Program-made: the position numbers and the translations under genes | Assembly: GCA_016192845.1 (NCBI GenBank) | Contig: JACPTI010000046.1 | Coordinates: forward strand, 1-39,939 | From: Acidobacteriota bacterium | GTDB taxonomy: Bacteria > Acidobacteriota > Vicinamibacteria > Vicinamibacterales > UBA2999 | Direction of reading: 5' to 3' | Length of the DNA stretch: 39,939 nucleotides | Shown here: one piece after another, positions 31,694 through 39,537 of the stretch | How the letters are laid out: the number at the start of each line of letters is the position of its first letter | Position numbering within the stretch: the first letter of the stretch is position 1 | Notes under the pieces: model-generated | Told to the model about the DNA's origin: nothing | Databases searched by the model: none | What the model saw: only the letters and a program-made list of their open reading frames with translations

Positions 31694-32110
31694 TCAGTAC
31701 AGCCGGTACAGCATCAGGTAGATGACGACGCCGGTGATCGACACGTAGATCCAAAGCGGCCAGGTCCAGCGCGCGATGCGCACGTGCCGGTCGTACTGGG
31801 CCCTCAGGCCGCGGGCGGCCGTCGTGAGCGCGAGCGGCAGGATCACCGCGGCGAGCACGACGTGCGTGAACAGGAGGCCAAAGTACACGAGCCTGATCGC
31901 CCCCTGGCCCGGAAACGGGCGCGACCCGGCGTTCGCGTGGTAGACGAGGTAGGAAATCAGGAACAGCGCGGAGGTGGCCAGCGCCGCGAGCATGCAGCGC
32001 TTGTGCGGCCCGATCCGCCCGCGGCGAATCAGCACGTAGCCGGCGGCGAGAAACGCGCCCGCCGTACCGTTGAGGGTCGCATTAAGAGCGGGGAGGTCTG
32101 ATATTTCCAT
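31694..32110 (-). CDS. DUF420 membrane protein (cytochrome oxidase assembly type)
   Basis: Encodes 138 residues from ATG 32110. Four helices are visible, with conserved His residues (GPHKRCML, LVYHAN, THVVLAAVILPLAL, YDRHVRIARWTWPLW) as in DUF420/CtaM-like proteins. These are found with haem-copper oxidase genes and help maturation. It follows ctaB on the same strand with a short repeat between. Last gene of the block. Confidence 0.85.
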   Translation of the reverse strand: MEISDLPALNATLNGTAGAFLAAGYVLIRRGRIGPHKRCMLAALATSALFLISYLVYHANAGSRPFPGQGAIRLVYFGLLFTHVVLAAVILPLALTTAARGLRAQYDRHVRIARWTWPLWIYVSITGVVIYLMLYRLY

Positions 32111-32133
32111 CAATGCACAATGCACAATGCAGG
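32108..32133. repeat. Short tandem repeat (ATGCACA units)
   Basis: Two and a half ATGCACA/AATGCAC heptamers fill the ctaB-DUF420 gap and touch the DUF420 start codon. It has the short-period class but no complementary half. Confidence 0.55.
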
Positions 32134-32135
32134 GT

Positions 32136-33074
32136 TCAAATCCAGAGCCGATCGGCCACGAGCGCGCCCCAGAGCAGCGGCAGATACATGATCGAAAACA
32201 GGAACACCCGCCGCGCGGCGGCGGTGGAGCGCTCGCGCGCGAACAAAACGCTCAGCGCCACCAGCACGGAGCCGAGCAGCATCGCCGCCACGATGTAGAA
32301 CCCGCCGGCCAGGCCGACGAGCGTCGGCGTCAGGCTCACCGGCCAGAGCGCCGCGGCATAGAGCAGCGCCTGCCGGCCTGTGCGGCGTCCGTCAGGTTCG
32401 AGCACCGGGAGCAGCGGGACGCCGGCCGCCGCGTACTCGTCGCGGTAGAGCCAGGCAATCGCCAGGAAGTGCGGCATCTGCCACAAGAACACGATGCCGA
32501 AGAGCACGAGGCCGGGCAGCGTGAGGCCGCCTCCCGCCGCCGTCCAGCCGATGACCGGCGGTAGCGCGCCCGGCACCGCGCCGACAAGGGTGGAGAGCGA
32601 GGTGCGGCGCTTGAGCGGTGTGTAGGCGAAGATGTACGTGAGGAGCGTCAGCGCGGCCACCGCGGCGCAGAGCGCGTTCACGCCCACGGCCAGCTCCACG
32701 AGCCCCGCCGCCGACAGGATCATCGCGAAGCGAAGCCCCTCGGCCGGCCGGACGCGGCCGCTCGGCACCGGCCGCGTGCGCGTGCGCGCCATGAGCGCGT
32801 CGCTGTCGCGTTCCCACACCTGGTTGAGCGCGGCTGCGCCGCTGGCGACGAGCGCCGTCCCGACCAGCGTGTGGACCAGGATGGACGTCGGAAGGCCCTC
32901 GGGCGCCGCGAGATACAGGCCGGCCAGCGCCGTGACGAGCACGAGCAGGTTGAGCCGCGGCTTGGTCAGCGCCAGGAAATCAGCCGCGCGCGACGCGAGC
33001 CTGATCGCCGAGGCGTCCCACGAGGCCGGGGTGGAAACCGACGCGGCCGTGGCGGCGTGCGCGGCGGGCTTCAT
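32136..33074 (-). CDS. ctaB: Protohaem IX farnesyltransferase (haem O synthase)
   Basis: Encodes 312 residues from ATG 33074, overlapping the ctaA stop (ATGA). It attaches a farnesyl group to haem b to give haem O. UbiA-family Asp motifs are seen: NQVWERDSDALMARTRTRP (first Asp-rich site) and WLYRDEYAAAGVPLLP (second). Nine helices are predicted. It acts with CtaA to make haem A for cytochrome oxidase. Confidence 0.95.
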   Translation of the reverse strand: MKPAAHAATAASVSTPASWDASAIRLASRAADFLALTKPRLNLLVLVTALAGLYLAAPEGLPTSILVHTLVGTALVASGAAALNQVWERDSDALMARTRTRPVPSGRVRPAEGLRFAMILSAAGLVELAVGVNALCAAVAALTLLTYIFAYTPLKRRTSLSTLVGAVPGALPPVIGWTAAGGGLTLPGLVLFGIVFLWQMPHFLAIAWLYRDEYAAAGVPLLPVLEPDGRRTGRQALLYAAALWPVSLTPTLVGLAGGFYIVAAMLLGSVLVALSVLFARERSTAAARRVFLFSIMYLPLLWGALVADRLWI

Positions 33075-34063
33075 GCGCCGGCCCCTCTCGGAGACGGGAA
33101 CCGGGATCCGGGATCCGGGATCCGAATGGTTCCCGCTTCTGGTGTTCGGACCCCGGATCCCGCGTCCCGAATCCCGAATTGCGGCCGGTACGCGCGCAAT
33201 GTCAGCACCAGCGAGGTAGCGAGCACGAACGCGCCGGTCACGACGTGCAGGGAGTTGATCACGTGCTGTTTGCCGCTCAGCACCGTCAGCGCGCCGAGCG
33301 TGATCTGCACGGCCAGCAGCAGGAGCAACAGGAGCGACGGCCGCCGCAGCTCCGGCCGCGCGCGATGGTGGTAGAGCACGTGACCGACCGTGGCGAGCAC
33401 GAGCGCCGCGAGCACGAGCGCCCCCACGCGGTGCGCGTAGTGGGTGGTGATCTGCGTGGTCCAGACGGGCGGGACGAGCCGTCCGAACGCGAGCGGGAAG
33501 TCCGGAATCGCCAGCCCCGCGTCGGTATGCCGCATCGTCGCGCCGACGAGGGTCTGCAGGTAGACGGCGCCGGTGGTCACCGCCGCGATCGCCCGCAGCG
33601 GCCGATCGGCCGCCGCGGCGCCGCGCTGCCAGCCCGGCGAGGTGACGAGCGCGACGGCGACGGTGAGACAGAAGACGATCTGCGCGAGGCCCGCGTGCGC
33701 GATCGAGATCGGATCCGGCAGGAACCACAGCACGGTAATGCCCCCAAGGATCCCCTGCATCACGACGGCCGCCAGCGCGAGGTACCCGAGCCGGCGCACC
33801 CATCGGCGCGGCTCCGCCCGCCAGAGCCAGACGGCGAGCACGATGATGAGCATGCCGACCCCGCTCGCAATCAGCCGGTGGCTGTGCTCGTAGAAGATGC
33901 CGCCGACCCACTTGTCAATCGGAAACGTGAACATCGACCAGCCGTACGTCGTCGGCCAATCGGGGACCGACAGACCGGAGCCGGTGCTGGTGACGAGGCC
34001 GCCCGCGAAGATCAGGAGGGCCGTCGCGGCCGCGACGCACGCGGCAAAGAGGTGCAGCATCAT
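33071..34063 (-). CDS. ctaA: Haem A synthase (COX15/CtaA family)
   Basis: Encodes 330 residues from ATG 34063 (a second ATG follows). It oxidises the methyl group of haem O to give haem A. Conserved His-containing motifs are FYEHSHRLIASGVG, IAHAGLAQIVF, YAHRVGALVLA and INSLHVVTGAFV, in eight helices. The core ends near residue 295. The last ~33 residues (FGIRDAGSGVRTPEAG, then IRIPDPGSRFP) are encoded by a short-period repeat and are not expected in the family. Confidence 0.93.
   Translation of the reverse strand: MMLHLFAACVAAATALLIFAGGLVTSTGSGLSVPDWPTTYGWSMFTFPIDKWVGGIFYEHSHRLIASGVGMLIIVLAVWLWRAEPRRWVRRLGYLALAAVVMQGILGGITVLWFLPDPISIAHAGLAQIVFCLTVAVALVTSPGWQRGAAAADRPLRAIAAVTTGAVYLQTLVGATMRHTDAGLAIPDFPLAFGRLVPPVWTTQITTHYAHRVGALVLAALVLATVGHVLYHHRARPELRRPSLLLLLLLAVQITLGALTVLSGKQHVINSLHVVTGAFVLATSLVLTLRAYRPQFGIRDAGSGVRTPEAGTIRIPDPGSRFPSPRGAGA
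33095..33182. repeat. Short-period repeat hairpin within the ctaA 3' end (GGGATCC units)
   Basis: CCGGGATCCGGGATCCGGGATCC on one side pairs with GGATCCCGCGTCCCGAATCCC on the other. It lies inside the reading frame and encodes the C-terminal tail of CtaA. The ATGA junction with ctaB lies just beyond it. Confidence 0.85.
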
Positions 34064-34074
34064 CCGACCGTGCC

Positions 34075-34842
34075 TTACGTGGTCGCCTTGAACGAAAACG
34101 CGACGTTGCCGGTTTCTTTCGCGCCGATCGTGACCATCTGCGTCTGGGTGCCCAGCGTTTCGTGCCAGGCTTCGACGGTGTACGTCCCGGGTGGCAGCCC
34201 GTTGAGCTGGAAAGAGCCGTCCGGCCCGGTGACAGCGAAGTACGGGTGATCGAGGACGCCGATGTAGGCAAACATCCATGGGTGGACGTCGCACTTGAAC
34301 GGCACCATGACTTCCCGGGTGCTGAACCGGTGGACGTGCTTCATGCCGGGCAGCGGCTGGCCGGTGTTGAACTCGCGGTTGGCCATCGGCACCGCGTGCA
34401 CGTTGTGCAGCGTCGGGTCGCTGTTGAGCACTTCGACCGTCTGGCCGACCTGCGCGCCGAGCACGTGCGGCACGTAGCGGCACCCCTTCTGATCGAGCAC
34501 CACCGGCGTCGACGGCACCGGAAACCGGAGATTGCCGAGCCCGTCCTTCACGTAGACGAAGACGTTCTGGAGCGCGCCGTCCGCGCCAACGACAAACGAT
34601 TCGTCGGGTGCGGTGGGCGCCTGCGCCGCGCAATTGGGATCGGAATCCATGCGCATCGGCGCGAGCGCTGGCGCTGTGCCGGCAAACGTCACGCGGCCAG
34701 CGACACTGGCTGCTGTTGCGGGATCGACGGGGTTCTCAACGGGCGCCGGCGGCGGCGCTTCTTCCTGCGACCCGCCCCCGCATGCGGCGGTCAGCCCTCC
34801 GAGCAGCATCGCCAGGCCAACGATCATCACGCGTCGCGTCAT
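34075..34842 (-). CDS. Cupredoxin-like lipoprotein with a carboxypeptidase-regulatory-type domain
   Basis: Encodes 255 residues. A lipobox (LTAAC, Cys21) predicts export and lipid anchoring. Residues ~110-215 contain TVEVLNSDPTLHNVHAV and FKCDVHPWMFAYIGVLDHPYF, with a His...Cys-x-x-His...Met spacing typical of type 1 copper sites. The C-terminal part (DGSFQLNGLPPGTYTVEAWHE) is a small carboxypeptidase-regulatory-like beta domain. It lies in the ctaA/ctaB operon, so copper delivery or electron transfer to the oxidase is plausible but inferred. Confidence 0.85.
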   Translation of the reverse strand: MTRRVMIVGLAMLLGGLTAACGGGSQEEAPPPAPVENPVDPATAASVAGRVTFAGTAPALAPMRMDSDPNCAAQAPTAPDESFVVGADGALQNVFVYVKDGLGNLRFPVPSTPVVLDQKGCRYVPHVLGAQVGQTVEVLNSDPTLHNVHAVPMANREFNTGQPLPGMKHVHRFSTREVMVPFKCDVHPWMFAYIGVLDHPYFAVTGPDGSFQLNGLPPGTYTVEAWHETLGTQTQMVTIGAKETGNVAFSFKATT

Positions 34843-36428
34843 TCACTCTCTCTCCGACCGTTCATTATGGCACCCCACCGTGCAGGCGTGCACGGTGGGG
34901 ACCCCGCCGCTGGCACCCCAACGCGCACGCGCGTTGGGGGCCCCGCCGTTACACACCCCCGGCTCGGCCGAGGTCGGGTCGCGCGTGCGACCCGACGAGC
35001 CAGCACTGGCGAAGCGGTCCGCCGCTGGCGGACCGCAGTGGCGGGCGAGCCCGCCTCCGCAATCTTGCGGAGCACGCGGTCCTGCATCCACTTCGGATCC
35101 CACCATTCGACCGGATTCACCGGGTGGCCGCCTACGAGCATCGTGAAGTGCAGGTGATCGCCTGCGGCAAGCCCGGTCATGCCGCTGCGCCCGATCGGAT
35201 GCCCCTTCTCCACGCGGTCGCCGGTCTTCACGTCCATCGAGGACAGGTGCGCGTACAGCGACTGCACGCCGAGCCCGTGGTCGATGACGACGGTGTTGCC
35301 GTAGATCCCGAGGTCGCCGGCGTGGATCACGATGCCGTTGTGCGCCGCGAGCACCGGGATACGCTCAGTCACCGCGAGGTCGAAGCCGAGGTGCACCTGG
35401 CGATCGATCTCCGTGCCCCGGTAGAAATACGTCCGGTTATCGGCAAACCGCGCTTCCACGGCGGCGTTCGTCAGCGGCTGAAACGCGTCCTTCCAATGCA
35501 TCTGCGGGGTCGTCTTCCGCGCCAGCTCCGCGATCGTCCGGCTGTTGCGCATGCGGAGCTCGCCGTTGATCCGGAGAAAGGACATGGGCAGGTCGCCGGG
35601 CGCCGTCGAGAGCCCCATGTCCGGCGTCGTGGCCGCAATGGCAGGCACGACCTGCTGCAGGAAGCGATCGTCGATGTCGATACGGCTGCGCGCGAACGGC
35701 TTCGGGAACGCGCGATAGTCGAGCGGTGCGGCCGCCTCGTTGCCCGCCGGATCGCGCGCGTAGAGCGAGATCGGCGTGTTCAGATCTTGATCGTGCAGCA
35801 GCGCGAAAAACGCCACCTTCGTCGATTCGTCGGCGGCGATGCCGGCGCCCGACGCTGGAAAGCCGGGATACGTCTGGTCGCCAACGCGCACCCCCGACTC
35901 GACGTCGGTTGGCGTGGCGCGGTAAACGACAAGCTCGGCGCCGCCGTGATTGATGTAGTGGAGCGTGGAGAGCACGGCAATGCGCGGCGGATCGAGCCGC
36001 ACCTCCACATCGCGCGCGGCCACCGACTCGGCCTCGCGCAGGCCGAACAGCACCGGGCGCGCGGCGCGCACGACGAGGCGGGCGGGCCCCGGCTGCAGCT
36101 CCGGGATCTCGCGCTTGCCGACGGTCCGCATGATGTACAGGCGTTCGGCGCTCTCCTGACGCACGTCGCCCTGCGCCGGCTGCGCGAGCGCGAACACCGG
36201 GAAGCTGCGGCCCCCCTGCTCGAGCGTGACGTCGACGCGCGCGAACCGGCCGCCCGGCGCCTCCACCCTGAGATCGAGCGGCGTCGCCTGGCCGATGAAT
36301 CTGTCGGGCTGGCGGAGGTCGATGCCGGGTCCCTCGGCCCGCGGCGACCAGAGCCAGGCGGCCGCGCCGCCGGCGAGCGCGAGGACGAGAAGGAACAGGA
36401 GGAATTTCAAGAGCCCGCGCACGTCCAC
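34839..36428 (-). CDS. M23 (LytM) zinc peptidase with repeat-encoded C-terminal tail
   Basis: Encodes 529 residues. An N-terminal membrane anchor (LLKFLLFLLVLALAGG) is followed by ~310 residues of Ig-like beta domains and an M23 domain at about 340-450. Zinc ligands are in HLGFD and HLHF, in the order expected (HxxxD...HxH). It likely cuts peptidoglycan cross-links in the periplasm. The last ~60 residues, after VLRKIAEAG, are Arg/Pro/Ala-rich (ARRVARATRPRPSRG) and are encoded by a cluster of GC-rich hairpins. Its stop overlaps the lipoprotein start (ATGA). Confidence 0.9.
   Translation of the reverse strand: MDVRGLLKFLLFLLVLALAGGAAAWLWSPRAEGPGIDLRQPDRFIGQATPLDLRVEAPGGRFARVDVTLEQGGRSFPVFALAQPAQGDVRQESAERLYIMRTVGKREIPELQPGPARLVVRAARPVLFGLREAESVAARDVEVRLDPPRIAVLSTLHYINHGGAELVVYRATPTDVESGVRVGDQTYPGFPASGAGIAADESTKVAFFALLHDQDLNTPISLYARDPAGNEAAAPLDYRAFPKPFARSRIDIDDRFLQQVVPAIAATTPDMGLSTAPGDLPMSFLRINGELRMRNSRTIAELARKTTPQMHWKDAFQPLTNAAVEARFADNRTYFYRGTEIDRQVHLGFDLAVTERIPVLAAHNGIVIHAGDLGIYGNTVVIDHGLGVQSLYAHLSSMDVKTGDRVEKGHPIGRSGMTGLAAGDHLHFTMLVGGHPVNPVEWWDPKWMQDRVLRKIAEAGSPATAVRQRRTASPVLARRVARATRPRPSRGCVTAGPPTRVRVGVPAAGSPPCTPARWGAIMNGRRESE
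34873..35055. repeat. Cluster of seven adjacent palindromes
   Basis: The palindromes are: CCCCACCGTGC arms (34873-34883/34890-34900); CCCCAACGCGC arms (34916-34926/34929-34939); CTCGGCCGAG (34963-34972); GTCGGGTCGC arms (34973-34982/34987-34996); GCCAG-CA-CTGGC (34999-35010); GCGGTCCGCC arms (35014-35023/35027-35036); GGCGGGC arms (35040-35046/35049-35055). All lie in the 3' end of the M23 gene. Confidence 0.9.
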
Positions 36429-36483
36429 ATCATACTGAAGGCGGTGCGGCCGGGCTTTACGGGCCGGGATCCATCCTGTAGGC

Positions 36484-36558
36484 TAGTTGGTGGTCGGTAG
36501 CTGGTAGCCGGTAGCCGTTCGTGCTACCACCTACAGGCTACCAGCTACCGGCTAGCAA
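36484..36558. repeat. Short-period repeat hairpin (GGTAGCC/GGCTACC)
   Basis: GGTAGCTGGTAGCCGGTAGCC on the left faces GGCTACCAGCTACCGGCTAGC on the right. It lies between the M23 gene and the tRNA-Glu gene. Confidence 0.9.
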
Positions 36559-36569
36559 CTTTCCCCGGG

Positions 36570-36644
36570 GCCGGTATCGTCTAGGGGTCAGGACACGTGG
36601 TTCTCAGCCACGGGACCGGGGTTCGAATCCCCGTACCGGTACCA
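36570..36644 (+). tRNA. tRNA-Glu (anticodon CTC)
   Basis: The cloverleaf is clear: acceptor GCCGGTA/TACCGGT (one G-T pair at the end), D arm GTCTAGGGGTCAGGAC, anticodon stem CGTGG/CCACG with loop TTCTCAG (anticodon CTC, reading GAG), T arm CGGGG-TTCGAAT-CCCCG, discriminator A and an encoded CCA. The 3' sixteen bases recur at 39922-39937. Confidence 0.95.
36629..36644 (+). other. Putative attachment site, left (tRNA 3' end)
   Basis: CCCCGTACCGGTACCA is the 3' end of tRNA-Glu with CCA. It is repeated perfectly and in direct orientation near the right edge of the window, as expected for the crossover core of a tRNA-targeting integrative element. Confidence 0.6.
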
Positions 36645-36704
36645 CACCAAGTGGAAAAGTAGCGCGCACGCTTCAGCGTGTGCGATCGTTAACTTGCGCC
36701 CACC

Positions 36705-36854
36705 ATGGCCGCAGCGTCGAGCCCTAATTTCGAGCCGGTTGGCCTCGTCATGCTGCGAAAGAGCTGCCGTCTGTGCGTCGTCTGCGAGATGTTGATCGCG
36801 CATCAGGCCGAAGTCGAGCGACTGATTGATGCCCTGGGACAGACGCAGGCGTGA
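36705..36854 (+). CDS. Tiny Cys-rich protein (CxxCxxC)
   Basis: Encodes 49 residues from ATG 36705 to TGA at 36852. The core RKSCRLCVVCEMLIAHQAEVERLI has three Cys in a CxxCxxC pattern and an amphipathic helix with a His. It resembles, from memory, small hypothetical metal-binding proteins of environmental bacteria. It begins 60 bases after the tRNA and has no obvious ribosome binding site. Base composition is ordinary. It could chelate zinc or an Fe-S cluster; function unknown. Confidence 0.5.
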   Translation: MAAASSPNFEPVGLVMLRKSCRLCVVCEMLIAHQAEVERLIDALGQTQA

Positions 36855-36921
36855 CTGCCGAAGTAATTGTCGGCTTTCTTCACACGTGATATCGTCCTCT
36901 TCTCGACGGGAGGTAGAGGCC

Positions 36922-37326
36922 ATGCGCACGGTACTGGCGGCATGTGTCAGCAGTCTCCTGGTTCTCGGCGGGCCCGCACAGGCGCTCGCGCACCATTCCT
37001 TCGCCGCCGAATTCGACATCAACCGGCCAATCCAGTTGACGGGAACCGTCGCGAAGGTCGAATGGATCAACCCGCACGCCTGGATCCATGTCGACGTCAA
37101 GAAACCTGACGGCACGACTGAGACCTGGGCCATCGAGACCGGAACGCCGAACACGCTTCTGCGCCGCGGCCTGCGGAAACAGGATCTTCCGGCTGGTACC
37201 GAGGTCAAGGTGTCCGGGTATCAGGCGAGGGACGGCACGGCAAAGGCAAACGGCACCAACGTGACGCTGCCGGATGGCCGTGCGCTCTTCATCAGCTCGA
37301 TAGGACCAGGCGCGCCGACAAAATGA
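36922..37326 (+). CDS. Secreted DUF6152-like protein
   Basis: Encodes 134 residues from ATG 36922, with GGAGG nine bases upstream. A signal peptide (LAACVSSLLVLGGPAQALA) precedes HHSFAAEFDINRPIQLTGTVAKVEWINPHAWIHVDV and SGYQARDG-KANGTNVTLPDGR. This pattern matches DUF6152, a small OB-fold-like periplasmic family with an N-terminal HH-S motif. It is the first of three genes on the same strand; the following gene starts 13 bases later. Confidence 0.8.
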   Translation: MRTVLAACVSSLLVLGGPAQALAHHSFAAEFDINRPIQLTGTVAKVEWINPHAWIHVDVKKPDGTTETWAIETGTPNTLLRRGLRKQDLPAGTEVKVSGYQARDGTAKANGTNVTLPDGRALFISSIGPGAPTK

Positions 37327-37339
37327 GTGAGTGAGGCAG

Positions 37340-38176
37340 ATGCTCCTTACACGAATGCCGACGGCGGCGCTCGTGGTGGCTGTCGGGTTGGCCGCCGTGA
37401 TCCAGCCATCGGTGCAGTCCCAGGGCGGTTCGATCCCGCGAACGTCATGGGACAAGAAACCCGACCTGAACGGCATCTGGCAGACGCTGTCGACTGCCAA
37501 CTGGGATCTCGAAGACCATGAGGGCGGATCGTCGCCGGTCATTGTGACCGGCGTCTGGGGCGCGCGCCTCCCGGGCATGAGCGTCGTCGAGGGCGGGAAG
37601 ATCCCATACAAGCCGGAAGCGCTGGCGAAACGGGAACAGAACCGCAAGAATGCGCTCCCCGGTAAACCGGGGCGAGACGTGAGCGCCGATCCGGAGTTGA
37701 ATTGCTTTCTGCCGGGCGTGCCGCGGGCGACGTATCTTCCCCATCCCTTTCAGATCTTCCAGAGTCCGAACCGGATGTGGATCGTCTACCAGTACTCCTA
37801 CGCGCGGCGCGAGATTTTCATGAACGGCAAGAAGGAAACGCCGATCGAATCGTGGATGGGGTGGTCGAACGCACGCTGGGACGGAGACACGCTCGTGATC
37901 GACGTCACCGGCCTCAACGGCCAGGCGTGGTTCGACCGGGCCGGGAATTACGCCACCGAGGCGCTGCACGTGGTCGAACGCTACACCATGATTGACAGAG
38001 ATCACATCATGTACGAGGCCACGATCGAAGATCCGAACGTCTTCACACGTCCGTGGAAAATCAGCATGCCGCTCTACCGCCGGATCGAAAGGAACGTCCA
38101 GCTGCTCCAGTTCAGGTGCGCGGAGTACGTCGAAGAATTCTTCTACGGAGAGTTCGTGTCGCCGCCGCGTGACTGA
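37340..38176 (+). CDS. Secreted protein of unknown function
   Basis: Encodes 278 residues from ATG 37340 (GTG 37331 is an alternative). After a signal peptide come KPDLNGIWQT, PGVPRATYLPHPFQI, WMGWSNARWDGDTLVIDVTGLNG and DPNVFTRPWKISMPLYRR. The same blocks in the same order occur in the next gene, so both belong to one secreted beta-rich family, frequent in Acidobacteriota and often next to DUF6152 genes (as I recall). No enzyme motif is recognised. Confidence 0.7.
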   Translation: MLLTRMPTAALVVAVGLAAVIQPSVQSQGGSIPRTSWDKKPDLNGIWQTLSTANWDLEDHEGGSSPVIVTGVWGARLPGMSVVEGGKIPYKPEALAKREQNRKNALPGKPGRDVSADPELNCFLPGVPRATYLPHPFQIFQSPNRMWIVYQYSYARREIFMNGKKETPIESWMGWSNARWDGDTLVIDVTGLNGQAWFDRAGNYATEALHVVERYTMIDRDHIMYEATIEDPNVFTRPWKISMPLYRRIERNVQLLQFRCAEYVEEFFYGEFVSPPRD

Positions 38177-38198
38177 TCTCGCTGTTGTGGAGGGACAG

Positions 38199-39518
38199 AT
38201 GCGCCATCGTTCGTTGATTGCGGCAGGTTCGCTGGCCGTCATCGGCCTGACGGTGTGGCTGGCCGGGGCTGTCGTGGCGGGTCAGGCACCGAGCGAGACG
38301 ACGACGTTCAGAGTCCCTGCGTCGACCTACACGCCTCCGAAAACGCCGTGGGGCGACCCGGATCTACAGGGGGTGTGGGACAACCATACCACCGTGCCCA
38401 TGCAGCGGCCCACGAACCTGGCGGGGAAAAGAACGTTCACCGACGCCGAACTGGCCGCGCGTGCACGGGCCCGTGGTGATAACGACCCGTTGTGCAATCA
38501 GAACGATGAGCGGTGCGCGAAGGCGACGGTGGCTGAACTGGATCGTCTCAACGCATACAACGGATTCTGGACGCCCCAGACCTTCGTCTCCGATAACCGG
38601 ACCGCCCTCATTGAAGATCCCCCGGACGGGAGAATACCGCCCATGACTCCGGAGGCGATCGCGATACAGCAGGCGCATCTGCGGGCACATCCTGCAACCG
38701 AGCCGGCGGCGGCCGTCATCGAGATCCGCCATTGGGAGGACTACGATCTGGCCGAGCGGTGCATCGCCGCACAGGTGCCGACCACCACCATGGGCTACAA
38801 CAGCGCGCAGTACCTGATGCAGTCGCCCGGGTGGGTAATGCTGGCCCACGAGCGGCTGAACACGCGAATCATCCCCCTCGACGGGCGGCCGCATCTCGGC
38901 GGCACGATGGGCGGCTGGATGGGTGATTCGCGGGGCCGCTGGGAGGGCAATACGCTGGTAGTCGAGACGACCAGCTATACAAACAAGCAGAGTGGAGGAT
39001 CGGTTGGAGCCTTCGCCGACCCCGGAATCCCCTTCACCAACTTTCATGTGGTCGAGCGCTTTGTGCCCGTCGGTCCGAATCGGCTCCATTACTACGTCAC
39101 GATCAACGACCCGAAGACCTGGACCAGACCCTGGACGTTCATGCAGCCGTGGGAGAAGGATCGCGTGCTGCCCTATAACGACTCCCTGGGCGCCCTCGAG
39201 ACCGAGCCATACCAGATCTACGAGTACGCGTGTCACGAGGGGAACAATGCCCTGGGGAATTCGATGAGGGGCACCTTGCAGGCCCGCCAGCGAGCGGCGG
39301 CCAGGCCGCCGGACGCAGAGTCGACCACATCGCTTATCGGAAAGACGGAGGCGGACATACGCGCGATGTACGGCGAACCGGTGGCAATCGCCGGCCCGCG
39401 CTGGCAGTACTCGACAGCGAACGGCATCCTGCAGTTTTTCGCCTTTTTCGAGGGCGGCAAGGTTGTTCGTGTGCGCCCTGACGATATTCGGCTTACCGAG
39501 GTGGTACCAAATCGTTAG
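38199..39518 (+). CDS. Secreted protein of the same family, longer form
   Basis: Encodes 439 residues from ATG 38199, with GGAGG six bases upstream. A signal peptide is followed by TPPKTPWGDPDLQGVWDN, the middle block WMGDSRGRWEGNTLVVETTSY, FVPVGPNRLHYYVTINDPKTWTRPWTF and YEYACHEGNNALGNSMRG. It parallels the preceding gene and adds a C-terminal ~50 residues (TSLIGKTEADIRAMYGEPVAI) that resemble a small SmpA/BamE-like outer-membrane assembly fold. Periplasmic or surface location is likely; function unknown. Confidence 0.75.
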   Translation: MRHRSLIAAGSLAVIGLTVWLAGAVVAGQAPSETTTFRVPASTYTPPKTPWGDPDLQGVWDNHTTVPMQRPTNLAGKRTFTDAELAARARARGDNDPLCNQNDERCAKATVAELDRLNAYNGFWTPQTFVSDNRTALIEDPPDGRIPPMTPEAIAIQQAHLRAHPATEPAAAVIEIRHWEDYDLAERCIAAQVPTTTMGYNSAQYLMQSPGWVMLAHERLNTRIIPLDGRPHLGGTMGGWMGDSRGRWEGNTLVVETTSYTNKQSGGSVGAFADPGIPFTNFHVVERFVPVGPNRLHYYVTINDPKTWTRPWTFMQPWEKDRVLPYNDSLGALETEPYQIYEYACHEGNNALGNSMRGTLQARQRAAARPPDAESTTSLIGKTEADIRAMYGEPVAIAGPRWQYSTANGILQFFAFFEGGKVVRVRPDDIRLTEVVPNR

Positions 39519-39537
39519 CGGACTGAGGAGGTGTCAG

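Noticed and set aside
36588..37208. Minus-strand protein starting in the DUF6152 gene and running into the tRNA
   Set aside because: It reads through the tRNA gene and opposes a well-supported secreted gene with a ribosome binding site and signal peptide.
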